Numbered from the stretch's first letter, positions 10,601 to 19,353 are shown. The stretch: 64,000 bases of DNA from JBBIMS01 sp964531645 (GCA_964531645.1 CAZHEF010000004.1:11691-75690), one strand, 5' to 3'. Made by a program: numbers and translations. Notes: generated by a model not told the origin, from the letters alone.

Positions 10601-10797
10601 TTGACCTTGTAATCAACATCCCCTTCTCCTATGATAAATTGGAATTTGATGACTCTTACGAGATAAGGAGATTAGCAGTTGACCTTTCAATACCCCTTAT
10701 AACAAACATTCAACTTGCTCGTTTATTTGTGGAATCCCTTGAAAAAAAGACGGAGCTTGAAATAAAAGCCTGGGGCGATTATGTTGGTTCAAAATGA
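7648..10797 (+). CDS. carB: Carbamoyl-phosphate synthase large subunit
   Basis: The 1049-residue enzyme makes carbamoyl phosphate from bicarbonate, ATP and ammonia delivered by CarA. Two homologous ATP-grasp halves are visible: the first begins at residue 1 (ILGSGALKIGEAGEFDYSGS) and the second near residue 530 (IIIGSGPYRIGSSVEFDWC). A C-terminal MGS-like allosteric domain covers about residues 930-1049. The first-half motif, with GSGALKIGEAGEFDYSGSQALKAL spacing, is characteristic of CAD-like and Bacteroidetes CPSases. The protein is slightly shorter than the 1073-residue E. coli enzyme because it lacks the usual N-terminal lead-in. It is coupled to carA by an ATGA overlap; no pyrB or argF is adjacent. 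Confidence 0.97.
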   Translation: MRVIILGSGALKIGEAGEFDYSGSQALKALKEEGIETILVNPNIATIQTDQELASKVYFLPVRKDFVEKIIKREKPDGIILGFGGQTALNCGIVLENVLKKYSVKVLGTPLKAIKESEDRELFVKKLKSLNIKTPKSFSVKSIKEGLSSAEKIGYPVMLRVSYELGGRGSGMAKNRDELEEMLRRAFSVSKKVLIEEYLYGWKEIEYEVMRDSKDNCIIICNMENIDPMGLHTGESAVVAPSKTLTNFEYHELRRISIEVVRSLGIIGECNIQFAVSPQKWDYRVIEVNARLSRSSALASKATGYPIAYISAKLALGKTLPDLKNSVTNATTACFEPSLDYVVVKIPRWDFQKFRKVERRIGSQMKSVGEVMGIGRTFEEAFQKAIRMLEIGADGLSSDFEPIELKEDFFTDKRFFAIAKAIKNGYSIEEINEITKIDPWFLNKFKNIVEFEKEISKSKLGKEIILEAKRLGFSDSRIAKLKGKKENEIRSLRKKFGVIPCVKQIDTLSAEYPARTNYLYLTYNEEWDDVEFEERGIIIIGSGPYRIGSSVEFDWCAVNCVKTLSKMGKRTIMVNSNPETVSTDYDICDTLYFEELTLERILDICEKESPEGVIVSMGGQTPNNLVIPLSRNGIKILGTEPKNINIAEDRHKFSYLLDKLGVEQPEWKELKSFESVRDFTRSIGFPVLIRPSFVLSGSSMSVAFNEKELERYLKKARTFSSAGSVVVSKFIEGAKEIEFDSVAKDGEILCYAVGEHIENAGVHSGDATIILPAQRIHVQTFREARLIAKKIARALKITGPFNIQFIAKDGKVRVIEINLRASRTFPFVSKTYGLNFIEIATRAMIEDRMEGVEKSLFDKDYICIKAPQFSFSRLEKADPILSVEMVSTGEVACFGKYIHEAFLKAIISTGFKIPKKSVLLSIKGDENRFRCIDWIRKLRNMNFKIYSTEHTSEFLWKNGIENQILFKIHEKNEPNVRTFIINKEIDLVINIPFSYDKLEFDDSYEIRRLAVDLSIPLITNIQLARLFVESLEKKTELEIKAWGDYVGSK

Positions 10798-10865
10798 ATA
10801 AAAGCTTCAGCATCTCCTTGCTTCCACTCTCTCTTTATTGTTACCCCACCTTTTAGACTGCTATA

Positions 10866-10893
10866 ACTTGTATCTTGTAGCTTGTAGCTATTT
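10866..10893 (+). repeat. Degenerate heptamer repeat (TTGTAGC type)
   Basis: A 7-nt period is seen as ACTTGTA, TCTTGTA, GCTTGTA, GCTATTT. It belongs with AGCT-containing heptamer repeats at 54094-54116, 60605-60628 and 60684-60715. It lies between carB and the next gene. Confidence 0.6.
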
Positions 10894-10943
10894 TCAGTCT
10901 CTGTTTGACTCTTCCCTCTGTGCAATGTTAAACTAAAATTGCT

Positions 10944-11297
10944 ATGGGAAAAGATATTTCTAAGATCTTAGAAAAAAGCTCACAAACTTTTATGGTAGTC
11001 CTCCTGAATGATACTCCTTACCCTTTCATTGTCTCTCAACTAAAACATTTAAAAATAAATGGTAAGGAATGCCTTGCATTTGCTCTCTCTGATTTGAATG
11101 TGGAGCTTGCTCTTTCAACTGATCCAAGAATCTATGGACTTTCCCTTTTATCGGAAGAAAGGAAGATTTTAAAGTTTATGGGAAGTGGTCTTGTTAACAG
11201 AGATGAAGAAATTCTGAGAATATTCGGTAAAGATATGGCGTCGAGTTTTGTAATATTGCTGAAGATTGAGAATTTAAGAGAGGAAGACTTTGTATGA
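10944..11297 (+). CDS. Hypothetical protein, 117 aa
   Basis: I do not recognise this family. The protein is short and soluble, with alternating beta-like segments (FMVVLLNDTPYPFIV, CLAFALSDLNVELALS, SSFVILLKIENL) and no signal peptide or metal motif. Its stop overlaps the start of the zinc-ribbon/FHA gene by 4 nt, and that gene in turn abuts the membrane phosphodiesterase gene, so the three form a tight operon. A signalling or envelope-related role is possible only by association. The ATG lacks a good ribosome-binding site; TAAACT sits 9 nt upstream of it. Confidence 0.7.
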   Translation: MGKDISKILEKSSQTFMVVLLNDTPYPFIVSQLKHLKINGKECLAFALSDLNVELALSTDPRIYGLSLLSEERKILKFMGSGLVNRDEEILRIFGKDMASSFVILLKIENLREEDFV

Positions 11298-11815
11298 TTA
11301 TTAAATGTCCTAATTGCAGGGCTTTTTATAGAATAGAAGAAGAGCAATTGGAACTCAGAAAAAGGTTAAAGTTCAAGTGTCCAAAATGTCTGGCAGTTTT
11401 TGAAGTATCCGAAAAATCTGAGGAAGAAGCCCAAGAATTTGAAGAAACAAAAAAATCGGAAATTAAAGAAGCTTTCCCTTTCGAGGAAAAGCTAAAACTC
11501 CCTGATGATAAAAGGTATTCTATAGCTGTTATAACTGGCCCGGATGCTGGCGCCATCTTTCACATAACAAAGCCCTACATAACAATAGGAAGAGAAAATA
11601 CTGACATACTCCTTATGGACATGGAAGTTTCAAGAAAACATGCATGTATTGAGTTCCTTGAGAATAGAATAGTTATAAGGGATCTTGGTAGCACAAACGG
11701 GACATATATTAATGAAAAAAGAATGCTTGAGAGCGAACTTCAAGATCACACGGAAATTAGAGTCGGGCGAACGACACTACTGTTTATTTCTACGCCCATA
11801 GACTTACCTTTATAA
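11294..11815 (+). CDS. Zinc-ribbon (MJ0042-type) plus FHA domain protein
   Basis: A 173-residue cytoplasmic protein. The N-terminal 40 residues form a zinc ribbon with CPNC at residues 5-8 and CPKC near 30-33, as in MJ0042-type finger domains. An acidic linker (about 42-70) leads to an FHA domain (about 75-170) with the hallmark ITIGRE, SRKHA and LGSTNGTYIN motifs that contact phosphothreonine peptides. FHA proteins usually dock to Ser/Thr-phosphorylated partners; no kinase gene is in this window. Its stop shares one base with the ATG of the membrane phosphatase-superfamily protein, which may be a partner. Domain calls are strong; biological role is inferred. Confidence 0.88.
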   Translation: MIIKCPNCRAFYRIEEEQLELRKRLKFKCPKCLAVFEVSEKSEEEAQEFEETKKSEIKEAFPFEEKLKLPDDKRYSIAVITGPDAGAIFHITKPYITIGRENTDILLMDMEVSRKHACIEFLENRIVIRDLGSTNGTYINEKRMLESELQDHTEIRVGRTTLLFISTPIDLPL

Positions 11816-13416
11816 TGAGCTTTTTAAAAAGATTTACAAATTTTTTCTTACCTTCCTTAGCCATCACTTTTCTTTTAGTCGTTCTCATTATTTTTTTGAA
11901 TTCTTCTGCTCCATTTAAAACAAGAGATATCCTCAATCTCTTTCTTGACTTGCTTCCCTTTTACACTATTTTCTCTTTTCTGCTAATCTTTTTGATAACA
12001 GAGTTTCTATCATTTCTCCTCGAAACAAACCTCGTAATTAATTTCTTCAATGCTAAGCTTGTTGCTTCCATTTTTTCTTTTGCTTCGATAGCAATGGGCG
12101 CATTATTCATTTTAAACTCTCGTTTTTTCTCAATCTACATAATCCCGCAGGTCGTAAGAAAATTAAATTTCTGGAGCATTTTTCTTATAATTATTGGGAC
12201 TATTTCTTTTTTCTTTATTTTTAGATTGAAAATCTCCTCCTTCATCTACATTTTGTTTTATTTAGCGATTTTTTCTCTCCTTTTCCTCTCCTCAAAGGAG
12301 CGATATCTGATGGAAAGCCATTCAGTCTCATCAGGTTTTGAGTGGGTTAGAGGACAAAATGTCATAGTTTTACAAATGGATGGTTTGACCCTTGATTTTA
12401 TCGCTCCCCTCACATCTGAAAAAAGACTCCACAATTTCTCCCATGTAATGGAAAACGGCTCATGGGCTATGGTAAAGAATTTCAGACCCCAGGACAGAAC
12501 AACTCTTTTTTCTTCCTTTGAAACTGGAAAATATCCTTACAAGCACAGGGTATTTGAGTATTGTTATCAATTTAAAGGAGTTTCACACTGCCTTTCCATT
12601 CTTCCCCGTTTTGTTTTTCTTTACAAACTCGAAATTTTTGGAATCCTAGAGAAAAAGCCCGCGATCTCCAGTTCAAGGGGTGTTATATCTATTCTCAATT
12701 CTTCTAAGCATCCTTTCTTTCTTGTTGAGCCTTCTAATTTACAAAATCCTTCTGAAACTGTTTTAAGATTCAAAAATATAATTGGGGAATTTCCAGAAAA
12801 TCCAATGACAGATGTGCTCCTCAATTCATTTCTTCAGGATGAGTCTGTATTCAGAGAAGCTATGAGTATAAAACAAAAATCCAATCCTTTCTATCTCCAC
12901 GCTTTTTTTTCAGGTCTCGATACTGTTGAACACAGATTCTGGAAATTTTCAAGACCTGAACAACCTTTGATGGGAGAAGAAACAGTTCCTCTATATTCCA
13001 TGGTAATTGAAAGATATTATGATTATTACGATTCAATAATTGGAAGTTTTTTATCAGCTATGAAGGAGGATGAAATTCTTTTGATTTATTCTCCCCACGG
13101 TATGAGTCCAATCCCTTTATGGAAAAGGGTTTTGAATTTCATTTACAGGTCAGAGGAGATTTCTGCCTATCATGACAATGCTCCGGATGGAATTGCTATA
13201 TTTACAGGCTCAAGCATTAATAAGGGTGGATTTCAGGGGGAGGTAGAAATAGTGGATATCGCCCCGACTCTACTTTATTTAATGGGTTTTCCTGTAGCAA
13301 GGGACATGGATGGAAATGTTATGACAAAAATTATAGATCCCAAGATTCTTCAAAGAAATCCAATATTTTTTGTTCGCTCTTACGAAGGTGAAATTCCAAT
13401 TGAAAGGAAGAAATAA
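11815..13416 (+). CDS. Membrane-anchored alkaline phosphatase superfamily (type I phosphodiesterase-like) protein
   Basis: A 533-residue protein with about five hydrophobic segments in the first 160 residues, then a soluble domain of the alkaline phosphatase/phosphodiesterase superfamily. Supporting motifs are NVIVLQMDGLT (metal-binding Asp near 187), DRTTLFSSFETGKYPYKH (nucleophile Thr region), FSGLDTVEHRFW (Asp/His metal ligands), IYSPHGM and a late AYHDNAPDGI. The superfamily handles phosphodiesters, phosphoglycerol or nucleotides. The domain order resembles membrane phosphoglycerol transferases, so envelope modification is possible. It is the last gene of a three-gene unit with the FHA protein. 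The substrate cannot be deduced. Confidence 0.8.
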   Translation: MSFLKRFTNFFLPSLAITFLLVVLIIFLNSSAPFKTRDILNLFLDLLPFYTIFSFLLIFLITEFLSFLLETNLVINFFNAKLVASIFSFASIAMGALFILNSRFFSIYIIPQVVRKLNFWSIFLIIIGTISFFFIFRLKISSFIYILFYLAIFSLLFLSSKERYLMESHSVSSGFEWVRGQNVIVLQMDGLTLDFIAPLTSEKRLHNFSHVMENGSWAMVKNFRPQDRTTLFSSFETGKYPYKHRVFEYCYQFKGVSHCLSILPRFVFLYKLEIFGILEKKPAISSSRGVISILNSSKHPFFLVEPSNLQNPSETVLRFKNIIGEFPENPMTDVLLNSFLQDESVFREAMSIKQKSNPFYLHAFFSGLDTVEHRFWKFSRPEQPLMGEETVPLYSMVIERYYDYYDSIIGSFLSAMKEDEILLIYSPHGMSPIPLWKRVLNFIYRSEEISAYHDNAPDGIAIFTGSSINKGGFQGEVEIVDIAPTLLYLMGFPVARDMDGNVMTKIIDPKILQRNPIFFVRSYEGEIPIERKK

Positions 13417-13484
13417 ACTTATAGAATTGACTAAAAATTAATATTGTGTTATCCAAGAATAATGGTATTTTTGGAGGTTTTGAT

Positions 13485-15320
13485 ATGAAAGGATGGATAG
13501 GTAACATTTTAAGGATCAATTTAACTGATAGGAAGATTAAAAAGGAAAGTTTTGATGAAGATTTTGCAAGAAAATGGGTTGGAGGAAGAGGATTTGCTGT
13601 AAAAATCCTATGGGATGAGTTAAAGCCATGGATAGACCCCCTTGGTCCTGAAAACAAACTGATTATTTCTTTAGGACCCATTGCAGGAATTCCTGCTCCA
13701 AACACTGGTAAAACAGTTGTAGCTGCAAAATCCCCTCTTACTGGTGGGTATGGAGATGGAAATCTTGGAACATGGGTTACTGAGCAGATGAGAAAAGCGG
13801 GTTATGACATTCTTATAATAGAAGGAGCCTCTGAAAAACCAATTTATATTTACATTGAGGATGAAAAAGTTCAATTTCTTCCCGCTGATGAAATATGGGG
13901 GAAGGGTTCCTATGATACACTGGAGTGGCTTTATAAAAAATATGGAAAGAGGGCGGGAATCCTCACAATCGGGCAAGGTGGAGAAAATAAAGTTCTGTAT
14001 TCAGTAATAAGGAGCCTTGAGGGAAGAGCGGGTGGAAGACCGGGAATCGGTGCTGTAATGGGTTCAAAAAATCTGAAGGCAATCGTAATTAAGGGAAGCA
14101 AAGAGATACCAGTTGCAGACCCTGAAGGGATGAAAAAACTTGGTAGGGATGACCTTAAAAAAGTTGGAGAGATTGATAAAAAAACCGGTTGGTCTGTTCA
14201 GGGAACAACAGGAGTCCTTGCATGGTGCAATGATGTTCATGCATTGCCAGTAAAGAATATGAGGAAGACATCGCATCCAGACGCTTGGAGAATTGATGGA
14301 GAAAGGCTCGCTCAGCTTAAGGTTGCTGTTTACGGATGCCCCAACTGCACTATGAAATGCGGAATAACAATACTGGACGAAGAGGGAAGACATTCTGAAC
14401 TTGATTATGAAAATGTTGGAATGCTTGGAAGTAACCTTGAAATTTTTGAATACCCTCAGGTTGCATCTCTAAACTATCTCTGCGATGACTTTGGACTTGA
14501 CACGATTTCTGCGGGTGGAGTCCTTTCCTTCTATGCTGATGCAATAGAAAATGGTGCAATAAATGGGGATTTTAGATTTGGAGATGCTGAAAAGGCAAAG
14601 AAACTTTTAATGAAAACTGCTTACAGAAGGGAGGAAGGAGAGCTTTTAGCCCTTGGAACAAGGAAAATGTCAGAAAAGATTGGAAAGGGAAGTGAAATCT
14701 ATGCAATGCATGTAAAGGGTCTTGAAATTTCTGCCTACAACTGCAAATTTGTCCCTGGAATGGCTCTAGCCTTTGGAACATCTCCAATAGGAGCCCATCA
14801 CAAAGATGCGTGGGTCATAATGTTTGAACTAACCCAGACTTCAAGGGAATCCTACGGACCTGAGAAGGCAAAGAAAGTAATTGAACTTCAGAGAATAAGA
14901 GGAGGCCTGTTTGAGTTTATAGTTTCCTGCAGATTCCCTTGGGTTGAAATTGGGTGGGAGCTTGAACATTACGCTGAATATTTCAATAAAGCAACCGACT
15001 ACAACTGGACCTTAGAGGATTTCTGGAAAGTTGCAGATAGAATTTATAATTTAATAAGAGCATTCTGGATAAGGGAATATCCTGACTGGAACAGAAAATG
15101 GGACTATCCTCCTGCTATATGGTTTGACCCATCCAATGCAGACAAAGAAGGTCCGATTGCTGGAAAAGTCCTTGAATACGATAAATACGACTCCCTTCTC
15201 GACATTTACTATGAAATGAGAGGTTGGGACAAGAGAGGGATTCCCAAAATGGAAACATTTATAGAATCAGGACTTGAAGAAGAAGGAAAAGAACTTGGAA
15301 AATATGTAAAGATTGAATAG
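13485..15320 (+). CDS. aor: Tungsten-dependent aldehyde:ferredoxin oxidoreductase
   Basis: The start is at 13485, seven bases after GGAGG; a longer frame from 13446 lacks support. The 611-residue protein matches the AOR family, which oxidises aldehydes to acids with ferredoxin as acceptor using a tungsto-bispterin and a [4Fe-4S] cluster. Cluster ligands are Cys285, Cys288, Cys292 and Cys482, aligning with C288, C291, C295 and C494 of the Pyrococcus enzyme. The N-terminal GWIGNILRINLTDRK and central DDFGLDTISAGG motifs are typical. Such enzymes detoxify aldehydes from amino-acid fermentation or recycle ferredoxin. It stands alone; W/Mo cofactor-related genes lie at 42856-43808. Confidence 0.95.
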   Translation: MKGWIGNILRINLTDRKIKKESFDEDFARKWVGGRGFAVKILWDELKPWIDPLGPENKLIISLGPIAGIPAPNTGKTVVAAKSPLTGGYGDGNLGTWVTEQMRKAGYDILIIEGASEKPIYIYIEDEKVQFLPADEIWGKGSYDTLEWLYKKYGKRAGILTIGQGGENKVLYSVIRSLEGRAGGRPGIGAVMGSKNLKAIVIKGSKEIPVADPEGMKKLGRDDLKKVGEIDKKTGWSVQGTTGVLAWCNDVHALPVKNMRKTSHPDAWRIDGERLAQLKVAVYGCPNCTMKCGITILDEEGRHSELDYENVGMLGSNLEIFEYPQVASLNYLCDDFGLDTISAGGVLSFYADAIENGAINGDFRFGDAEKAKKLLMKTAYRREEGELLALGTRKMSEKIGKGSEIYAMHVKGLEISAYNCKFVPGMALAFGTSPIGAHHKDAWVIMFELTQTSRESYGPEKAKKVIELQRIRGGLFEFIVSCRFPWVEIGWELEHYAEYFNKATDYNWTLEDFWKVADRIYNLIRAFWIREYPDWNRKWDYPPAIWFDPSNADKEGPIAGKVLEYDKYDSLLDIYYEMRGWDKRGIPKMETFIESGLEEEGKELGKYVKIE

Positions 15321-15408
15321 GACTTTTGACTTAACCATCTAATTTTGTTAGATTTTTAAAGGGAGTAAAAATACATAAGTTCTTGGATAGCGGATAAATC
15401 TTTCTAAA

Positions 15409-16541
15409 TCAAATGCCTTGAAGCCTTTTAAAATCCTCTTCCTCAGAGCCTTTCCTTTTGAGATAGTAGACTGTTACACCACCTTCTTCATCTACCTTTG
15501 CAAAGATGATGAAGCTTTTTGTTATTCTTAATTGGGAAACATTTGGCTTTGTGGAGGCGAGAAGTTTTCCCTTGGAGTTAATCAGGTAATAAGTTTCATC
15601 TGCGCCTGCTATCAGAATATTACCTTGAGGGGTTAGAGATAAAGAATCCAAATTAGGCTTCTTATCGTAGATTGATTTCTTATATTTATCTATTACCTTT
15701 AATTGAAGTCTAGGCCCATAAATCTTAAAAATCTCTCTCCTTTATTCCCTCCATTCATCCAGGTCCTTTGAAGTCACATTTTCTGGCTCAGGAAGAGGGG
15801 TCTGTAGCTCTCCAATCTTATTTCCTGAAAAATCATAAATTGAAAAATTCTTGCTCAATCCATCAGCGAAAATTATGCTTTTCCCCTTAAGGGGAACCCA
15901 TAGGAATCGTGGAACAAAATGGATATACCCCATGTCAGCTCCAAGAGCTTCCATTGAAATTAGTGACATAAGTTTTCTTAACCATCTCCTGAATAATCTC
16001 TCCTTTTTCGTTTATTCTTAAAAGCACATTTGAAGTGACATGGTGAAAATAATCCTCGACTTGCCTGGAAGGCTCAGCAAAAACTACATGAACAAGAAAA
16101 GTTCCATCAGGCAGAGAATACGCTCCTAAGACTCTAAAAACCATATAACCTTTGAAAGAAAGATGAATTGCTTTCTGAAATTTTCCGTTAAGGTGGAGAA
16201 TAGAAATCCATTGATGACCGCCGAAGAACTCTGTCACAAAAATATATTTCCCATCATGGGTAAATCCAAAGTTTGCACAATCTGCTCTTTTTATCTTACC
16301 TGGCCCCTCTCCCTTTCCACAAATTCTTCTAATGAATTTCCCTTCTGGAGAATAGACCTTAATCTAGGCTTCATACCAATCTAAAATATAAACATTTCCA
16401 TCAGGTCCTTTCATTTCCATTCCTTGGCTGAATCAGCTCTCCCTCACCTCTTTCTTTTCCAATTATCACAGGTTTTTCCAATGCCCACAAGCCAGAAATT
16501 AAAACGAAGCCCACAAAAATAGAAATGATTCTTTTACCCAT
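15409..16541 (-). pseudogene. Disrupted secreted six-bladed beta-propeller protein
   Basis: Read leftward from ATG 16541, which follows GGGAGG, the frame encodes a signal peptide (MGKRIISIFVGFVLISG) and a propeller with blades such as MKGPDGNVYILDWYEA and YSPEGKFIRRICGKGEGPG. It is broken by a frameshift near 16420, an in-frame TAG at 16364-16366, a frameshift near 15960 and a TAA at 15742-15744. Coding similarity continues on both sides of each lesion, ending with blades around LDSLSLTPQGNILIAG. The intact product would be about 370 residues. The family (6-bladed propeller, NHL-like) is common among secreted proteins of anaerobic heterotrophs. Four lesions argue for genuine decay rather than one sequencing error. 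Confidence 0.8.
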
Positions 16542-16994
16542 CCTTACCTCCCTAATAAAAAGTTAAAAGTAAAAAGTTAAAAATTAAAAAGGGGAAACTA
16601 AAAAAGGCTTTTGCCTTTTGATTTTTGCCCTTTCATCTTACCTCCCATTTTTTGAAACGATTTATTTTTATTCCCTTCCTCTTAATCAATTCCCTCCAAG
16701 AATGCATCTTAGCAAATTTTTAAAGAACAATCAAAAATTATGAAGGATTGTTTAGATGAAGAGAAGGAAAAGATAAGAATAAGACTCTTAGAAAAAATCT
16801 TTCCCTGTCGAATACATTAGAATAAAGTGATGGGAGGATTATCCCAAAAGAAATCCATAGCATTTTTTTAAGAAATCTGGCAAGTGATTTTGGGGCTTTA
16901 TGGTATTCTTGTCCATAAGGCGTTAGAAAGGATGGGAGATGTCAAAAAGACTCTTTTCTTTCTTTTAAAATCTCATCCAATATTCTTTCAATAT
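16542..16994. other. Intergenic region with A/T-rich direct repeats
   Basis: About 450 bases with no convincing gene. Direct repeats of AAAAGTTAAAA lie at 16559-16591. A perfect hairpin follows at 16602-16619. Short open frames on the plus strand (for example from 16741 and 16884) lack ribosome-binding sites and homology I recognise. Confidence 0.5.
16602..16619. terminator. Small perfect hairpin, possible terminator
   Basis: AAAAGGC, loop TTTT, GCCTTTT forms a symmetric 7-bp stem with A/T flanks. It could terminate transcription from either direction, but its stem is weak and no gene ends immediately beside it. Confidence 0.35.
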
Positions 16995-17825
16995 CTATTT
17001 TTTAACTTCCTCAATCAATTCTTTATCCTTTATCAGCTCAGCTATTCTTGGATTGTCAAGCAGACTGAAAAAATCTGATACTTCAAGTGCTTTCTGAATT
17101 TCTTCATCTTCCGCTACTTCTATGAATTTTGGATTTTCAGTAAGATGGGAAATTTCAGGATGATTCCTTAATTTTTCCAGCAATTCCGGGTTGCTTATAA
17201 CAGTGAGGAGTTGCTCAATCATTTTAATTACTTTTTCATCAACAGGATTTACCTTCTGAACCAATGAACCGAATAGAGAATCATGAACTTTCTCTTTCAA
17301 CAAAGGGAAGGAACTACCGCTTACCTTCTCCTCCTTTTGTAGCTTGAACCAGTCTTTTTTGAAAAAGTCATCGGTTTTTTGGGCTTCCCGGGTTTGAGAA
17401 GAGAATTTGAGAAAAGCATCTTCAACATTACCAATTATTTCAATTCCTGTTAGAATAAGAACTGTAAGAAATAATCCCCATATCCCGCCAAGAATTGCTC
17501 CACCAACTCTTTCCCAGATAGGGATGGGGGGGAGTCCTTGCTCTTCTTCCCTTTTTTCCCTAAGGGAAATTATAAATGAACCGATAAATAAAAAAATTAT
17601 AAAAAGTAGAAGAGCTGTGGCGATAAAAGTTGCAAGCGGTTTTAGAGCAAGGGGAATCAGGTCTATTTTGTTTATAAGCCAGGAAGTAAGAAAAGAGAAA
17701 GGCTTAGCCAGTAAAGCAGAGATTAGAAGAGCAAGAAAAGCGATGATAATTCTAAGAATACCCCTTAAAAAACCAATGACTATAAAAAGCCCGATCAGTA
17801 AAATACCCATTAAGTTTATACTCAT
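16995..17825 (-). CDS. CvpA family membrane protein
   Basis: A 276-residue protein with four hydrophobic segments in the first 150 residues: INLMGILLIGLFIVIGFLRG at the N-terminus, then segments near 25-45, 62-88 and 108-128. This is the CvpA/colicin V production fold. The family is inner-membrane and linked to envelope maintenance in several bacteria. The C-terminal 110 residues form an extra charged helical domain with repeated NPELLEKLRNHPE-like segments, longer than the usual 160-180 residue CvpA. GAGAGGG precedes the ATG. It is divergently oriented to the M20 peptidase. Function is inferred from family only. Confidence 0.8.
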   Translation of the reverse strand: MSINLMGILLIGLFIVIGFLRGILRIIIAFLALLISALLAKPFSFLTSWLINKIDLIPLALKPLATFIATALLLFIIFLFIGSFIISLREKREEEQGLPPIPIWERVGGAILGGIWGLFLTVLILTGIEIIGNVEDAFLKFSSQTREAQKTDDFFKKDWFKLQKEEKVSGSSFPLLKEKVHDSLFGSLVQKVNPVDEKVIKMIEQLLTVISNPELLEKLRNHPEISHLTENPKFIEVAEDEEIQKALEVSDFFSLLDNPRIAELIKDKELIEEVKK

Positions 17826-17938
17826 TTTTAAATCCCTCTCTTTAATAGTTTAATTTTATAAAAATCTTTTTTCAAACGAGTTGAGAGAAGAGATTTGTTA
17901 AGTTATGATTGAATTTCTTGAAGAGATGGAGGAAAAGC

Positions 17939-19210
17939 ATGAGAAAAATAATATTTGTCTTTATGATTTTTCTACTTGTATTTCCCTCATTATCAAAGGA
18001 GCCTTTCGAGAAAAGAGTTGAAAAAATTCTTGATGAAATAACGCCAGGGCTCATAGAAATTAGAAGAGATATTCATGCAAATCCAGAACTCGCCTTTCAG
18101 GAGAAGAGAACATCTTCTATTGTTGCAAATTATCTCCGAAAGCTTGGTCTTGAGGTTAGAGAAGGAATTGCTGGGACAGGAGTGCTTGGAATTTTAAGAG
18201 GCTCAAAACCAGGTCCTGTAGTTGGTATGAGGGCAGATATGGATGCTCTCCCAATAACTGAGGAAATAGGACTTCCTTTTGCCTCAAAAGTAAAAGTTGT
18301 TATTGATGGAAAGGAAACTGGTGTCATGCATGCCTGCGGTCATGATGTTCACACAACAATTCTGCTCGGTGTTGCAAATGTTCTTTCAAAATTGAGAAAT
18401 GAAATTTCAGGGAGTGTCCTTTTTGTTGCTCAACCTGCAGAAGAGTGGGGGGATGGTGCCAATGAAATGCTAAAGGCGGGTGTTTTTAAGGATATAAAGC
18501 CTGAAGTCATGTTCGCTTTCCATGTGGATGATGAACTTAAACCTGGTTTTGTAAGATATACTCTAGGCTATTCAGGCGCAAACTGCGATGGGTTTCATCT
18601 AATTATAAAATCACAGGGTTGTCATGGTTCTGCACCTCACTCCTGCGTTGACCCCATAGTTGTTGGCTCAGAGGTTGTTCTTGCTCTTCAGGTTATGGTT
18701 TCAAGGGAAATTTCAATTCATAATAATACAGTTATAACCGTTGGCTCCTTTCATGCGGGAACAGCCCCAAATGTGATTCCCCAGAAAGCAGAAATGAGAG
18801 CAATTGTTAGAAGTTATGGGGAGGAACAAAGGAAGATTTTAAAAGAGAAAGTAGAGAGAGTTATAAAGAAAATATGCGAGAGTGCGGGTGCAGATTATGA
18901 ATTAAATTATTATTTTGGAACACCTTCCCTTTACAATCACACAGAGCTTATGAAAAAGATTCTTCCAACAGTGGAAAGGATTCTTGGCGGAAAAAATTTT
19001 CTTGTTGAAGGATTACCTGAGATGGGTGGTGAAGATTTTAGCTACTTTGCAAGGGAGATTCCATCTGTTATACTCGGTCTTGGAGTTTGCCCTCCAGATG
19101 TAAAAAGTAACTCAGTTCATTCTCCTACATTTCTTGTAGATGAAAGAAGCATCCCGATAGGCGTGAAAGTTATGACCAATATTATTCTGGATTATTTGAA
19201 GAAAAAATAA
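17939..19210 (+). CDS. Secreted M20 family amidohydrolase/aminoacylase
   Basis: The start is ATG 17939, with GGAGG six bases upstream; a TTG 30 bases earlier gives only a charged extension. The 423-residue protein has a signal peptide (MRKIIFVFMIFLLVFPSLS) and the M20D amidohydrolase fold typical of IAA-amino-acid and hippurate hydrolases. Metal-binding motifs are HACGHDVH, PAEEWGDGA, HGSAPH and MGGEDFSYF. The dimerisation domain lies between about residues 210 and 320. The enzymes release free amino acids from N-acyl conjugates or short peptides. An exported form agrees with the peptide-degrading theme of the window. Exact substrate unknown. Confidence 0.92.
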   Translation: MRKIIFVFMIFLLVFPSLSKEPFEKRVEKILDEITPGLIEIRRDIHANPELAFQEKRTSSIVANYLRKLGLEVREGIAGTGVLGILRGSKPGPVVGMRADMDALPITEEIGLPFASKVKVVIDGKETGVMHACGHDVHTTILLGVANVLSKLRNEISGSVLFVAQPAEEWGDGANEMLKAGVFKDIKPEVMFAFHVDDELKPGFVRYTLGYSGANCDGFHLIIKSQGCHGSAPHSCVDPIVVGSEVVLALQVMVSREISIHNNTVITVGSFHAGTAPNVIPQKAEMRAIVRSYGEEQRKILKEKVERVIKKICESAGADYELNYYFGTPSLYNHTELMKKILPTVERILGGKNFLVEGLPEMGGEDFSYFAREIPSVILGLGVCPPDVKSNSVHSPTFLVDERSIPIGVKVMTNIILDYLKKK

Positions 19211-19353
19211 CTTATATTTCAGTTACAAAAAATTAATTTGGATAAATATTTCAATTTAGATAAAAATGTTCTCTATCTTTTCAATGTTTCTTCTCCACTT
19301 CAATTGACAAAAAGTGATTTTTGATGTATTGTATCCTTTTAAAGGAGAGAAAA

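Noticed and set aside
16884..17078. 64-codon plus-strand frame before the cvpA-like gene
   Set aside because: Most of it is antisense to the end of the cvpA-like gene and no ribosome-binding site is present.
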